Shown in pieces: positions 21,653 through 22,288 of a stretch of DNA of 22,288 nucleotides (position 1 is its first letter; the number at the start of each line of letters is the position of its first letter). The DNA is from Acanthamoeba lenticulata. Taxonomy: Eukaryota > Discosea > Longamoebia > Acanthamoebidae. The DNA lies in NCBI GenBank assembly GCA_002179805.1, contig NAVB01001363.1, forward strand, positions 1 through 22,288, given 5' to 3'. A program made the translations under genes and the position numbers. The notes below the pieces were generated by a model. The model ran no database searches, had not been told where the DNA came from, and worked only from the letters and a program-made list of their open reading frames with translations.

Positions 21653-21867
21653 ATGAAGAGAGACCGACCGGAGCCGAGAATTCTCGGTCGCCTTTCCTAC
21701 CTCGCGGCGGGGTAAGTGGCGCGCGAGTTCTTATTGTTTTGTCCTCTTCGCGTTCGGTGTTGTCGTTCCTTTGACGCCATTCGACTCTCTCCTCTTCTTT
21801 TAGCCTCAGTCGATTCTTCGTTGAGGATCCGATCAGAGAGTGCACTGAGAATATCCTAAAATCTTGA
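21653..21867 (+). CDS. spliced 40-codon upstream ORF before the TLC gene
   Basis: An ATG at 21653 opens a frame to 21711, where a consensus donor (GTAAGT) begins a 92-bp intron ending in CTTTTAG at 21803. Joined at phase 2, the frame continues to TGA at 21865-21867 and gives 40 residues (first half RPEPRILGRLSYLAAG, second half LSRFFVEDPIRECTENILKS). Without splicing it stops after 20 codons at the donor itself (GGG TAA). It ends 28 bp before the TLC ATG. It could be a regulatory upstream ORF, a short real protein, or simply a 5' UTR that happens to be open. Start context is weak (CAAATGA). Confidence 0.4.
21712..21803 (+). other. 5' UTR intron of the TLC gene
   Basis: The interval has a strong GTAAGT donor, a pyrimidine-rich 3' half (CTCTCTCCTCTTCTTTTAG) and typical length (92 bp). 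It lies about 90 bp upstream of the TLC start codon. Transcription from upstream of 21653 is implied. Confidence 0.6.
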
Positions 21868-21895
21868 TCAGTCGGTAATAATTCTTCTTGAGAAG

Positions 21896-22263
21896 ATGAT
21901 TCGCGAACTCGTGCAAGATTACGTGGTCGACACAACATTTTGGACGGGCCCGAATCCGACATGGAACCAGGTCTACGCAACGCGAATTCTTGCCGTTGTG
22001 GTTGTTGGCACCGTTTTAGCTTTCTTCTTCAAGCTGCTCTACATTGTGTCTGAGGCGCTCTCCTACCGCTTCTTCCCCAAGTACAAGACCCTCAATAACA
22101 TGCAGAAGGTCGACTGGACGTCGAGGTACCTCTCCCTCTTGTCCAATTGCCCCCTCATGTAACTACGGCCCTCAACCAAAAATGTCTCATCCCCCACGGC
22201 AGAGTGGTCGCTATGGTTTTCATTGTGGTCAACACCTACCTGGCCTACCTTCTCATCGGTGAG
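21896..22263 (+). CDS. TLC-domain membrane protein, 5' part
   Basis: Exon 1 (21896-22125) and exon 2 (22203-22263) join in phase 2. A third exon lies beyond the window, as a GTACGG donor follows 22263. About 97 residues are visible. A first membrane helix (ILAVVVVGTVLAFFFKLLYI) precedes a loop with NNMQKVDWTSRVVAMVFIVV, then a second helix with AYLLIG. The Tyr/Lys-rich loop ending in DW-S-R-VVA at the start of a helix is how TLC (TRAM-LAG1-CLN8) proteins of the TLCD4/TMEM56 group begin. These are ER or plasma-membrane proteins linked to lipid metabolism or sensing; whether this one has ceramide-synthase activity cannot be judged without the His-containing C-terminal half. The gene is cut by the window end. 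Confidence 0.75.
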
Positions 22264-22288
22264 GTACGGTTTTTTGCCTTACTTCTTT

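Noticed and set aside
21495..21980. 161-codon minus-strand frame
   Set aside because: It is antisense to the TLC gene start and its leader intron, and reads through the GA microsatellite as a Ser-Leu run; composition is that of a shadow frame.

Overview
This is a eukaryotic nuclear window with compact, intron-rich genes. Introns are mostly 50-190 bp, with GT donors (often GTACG or GTAAG type) and polypyrimidine-AG acceptors. Coding sequence is GC-rich; introns carry CT/GA, CA and AAT microsatellites. The protein families (kinesin-8, TAPT1, MOCOS with a MOSC tail, CHTOP/FoP-like RGG protein, CtBP-like dehydrogenase, DUF3605, TLC domain, homeodomain) suggest a free-living amoebozoan of the Acanthamoeba type. 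That placement is inference; no rRNA or organelle marker is present.

Layout. 128-934 (+): single-exon secreted Ser/Pro/Thr-rich protein. 1073-2801 (-): CtBP-like 2-hydroxyacid dehydrogenase, many exons. 2974-3651 (-): single-exon RGG protein with a CHTOP-like C-terminus. 3652-4672: no convincing gene. 4673-5061 (-): two orphan coding-like exons just downstream of TAPT1. 5165-6897 (-): TAPT1-like multi-pass membrane protein, 8 exons. 7252-7587 (+): 88-aa two-helix membrane protein, 2 exons. 7687-11662 (-): molybdenum cofactor sulfurase, many exons. 11875-15635 (-): kinesin-8, 8 exons, 1007 aa. 15947-16546 (-): DUF3605 protein. 16711-18101 (-): transaldolase, 4 exons, 321 aa. 18705-21457 (+): 770-aa homeodomain protein, 5 exons. 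21896 to beyond the window (+): TLC-domain membrane protein, preceded by a spliced 40-codon upstream ORF.

The genes do not form one pathway. They are a typical gene-dense eukaryotic neighbourhood of metabolism (transaldolase, MOCOS, dehydrogenase), cytoskeleton (kinesin), membrane (TAPT1, TLC) and nuclear (CHTOP-like, homeodomain) functions. Exon models for kinesin-8, transaldolase, the homeodomain gene, the small membrane protein and the main part of TAPT1 were assembled by hand. In each, the splice phases close exactly from ATG to stop.

The most unusual item is the homeodomain protein. It carries about 11 Gly-X3 steps upstream of the homeodomain, resembling the deca-GX3 motif of the Yae1/Lto1 iron-sulfur adaptor proteins. 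It also has a 63-bp stop-free intron inside the DNA-recognition helix. Next are the spliced upstream ORF before the TLC gene and the shortened C-terminus of TAPT1 with unexplained phase-compatible exons behind it.
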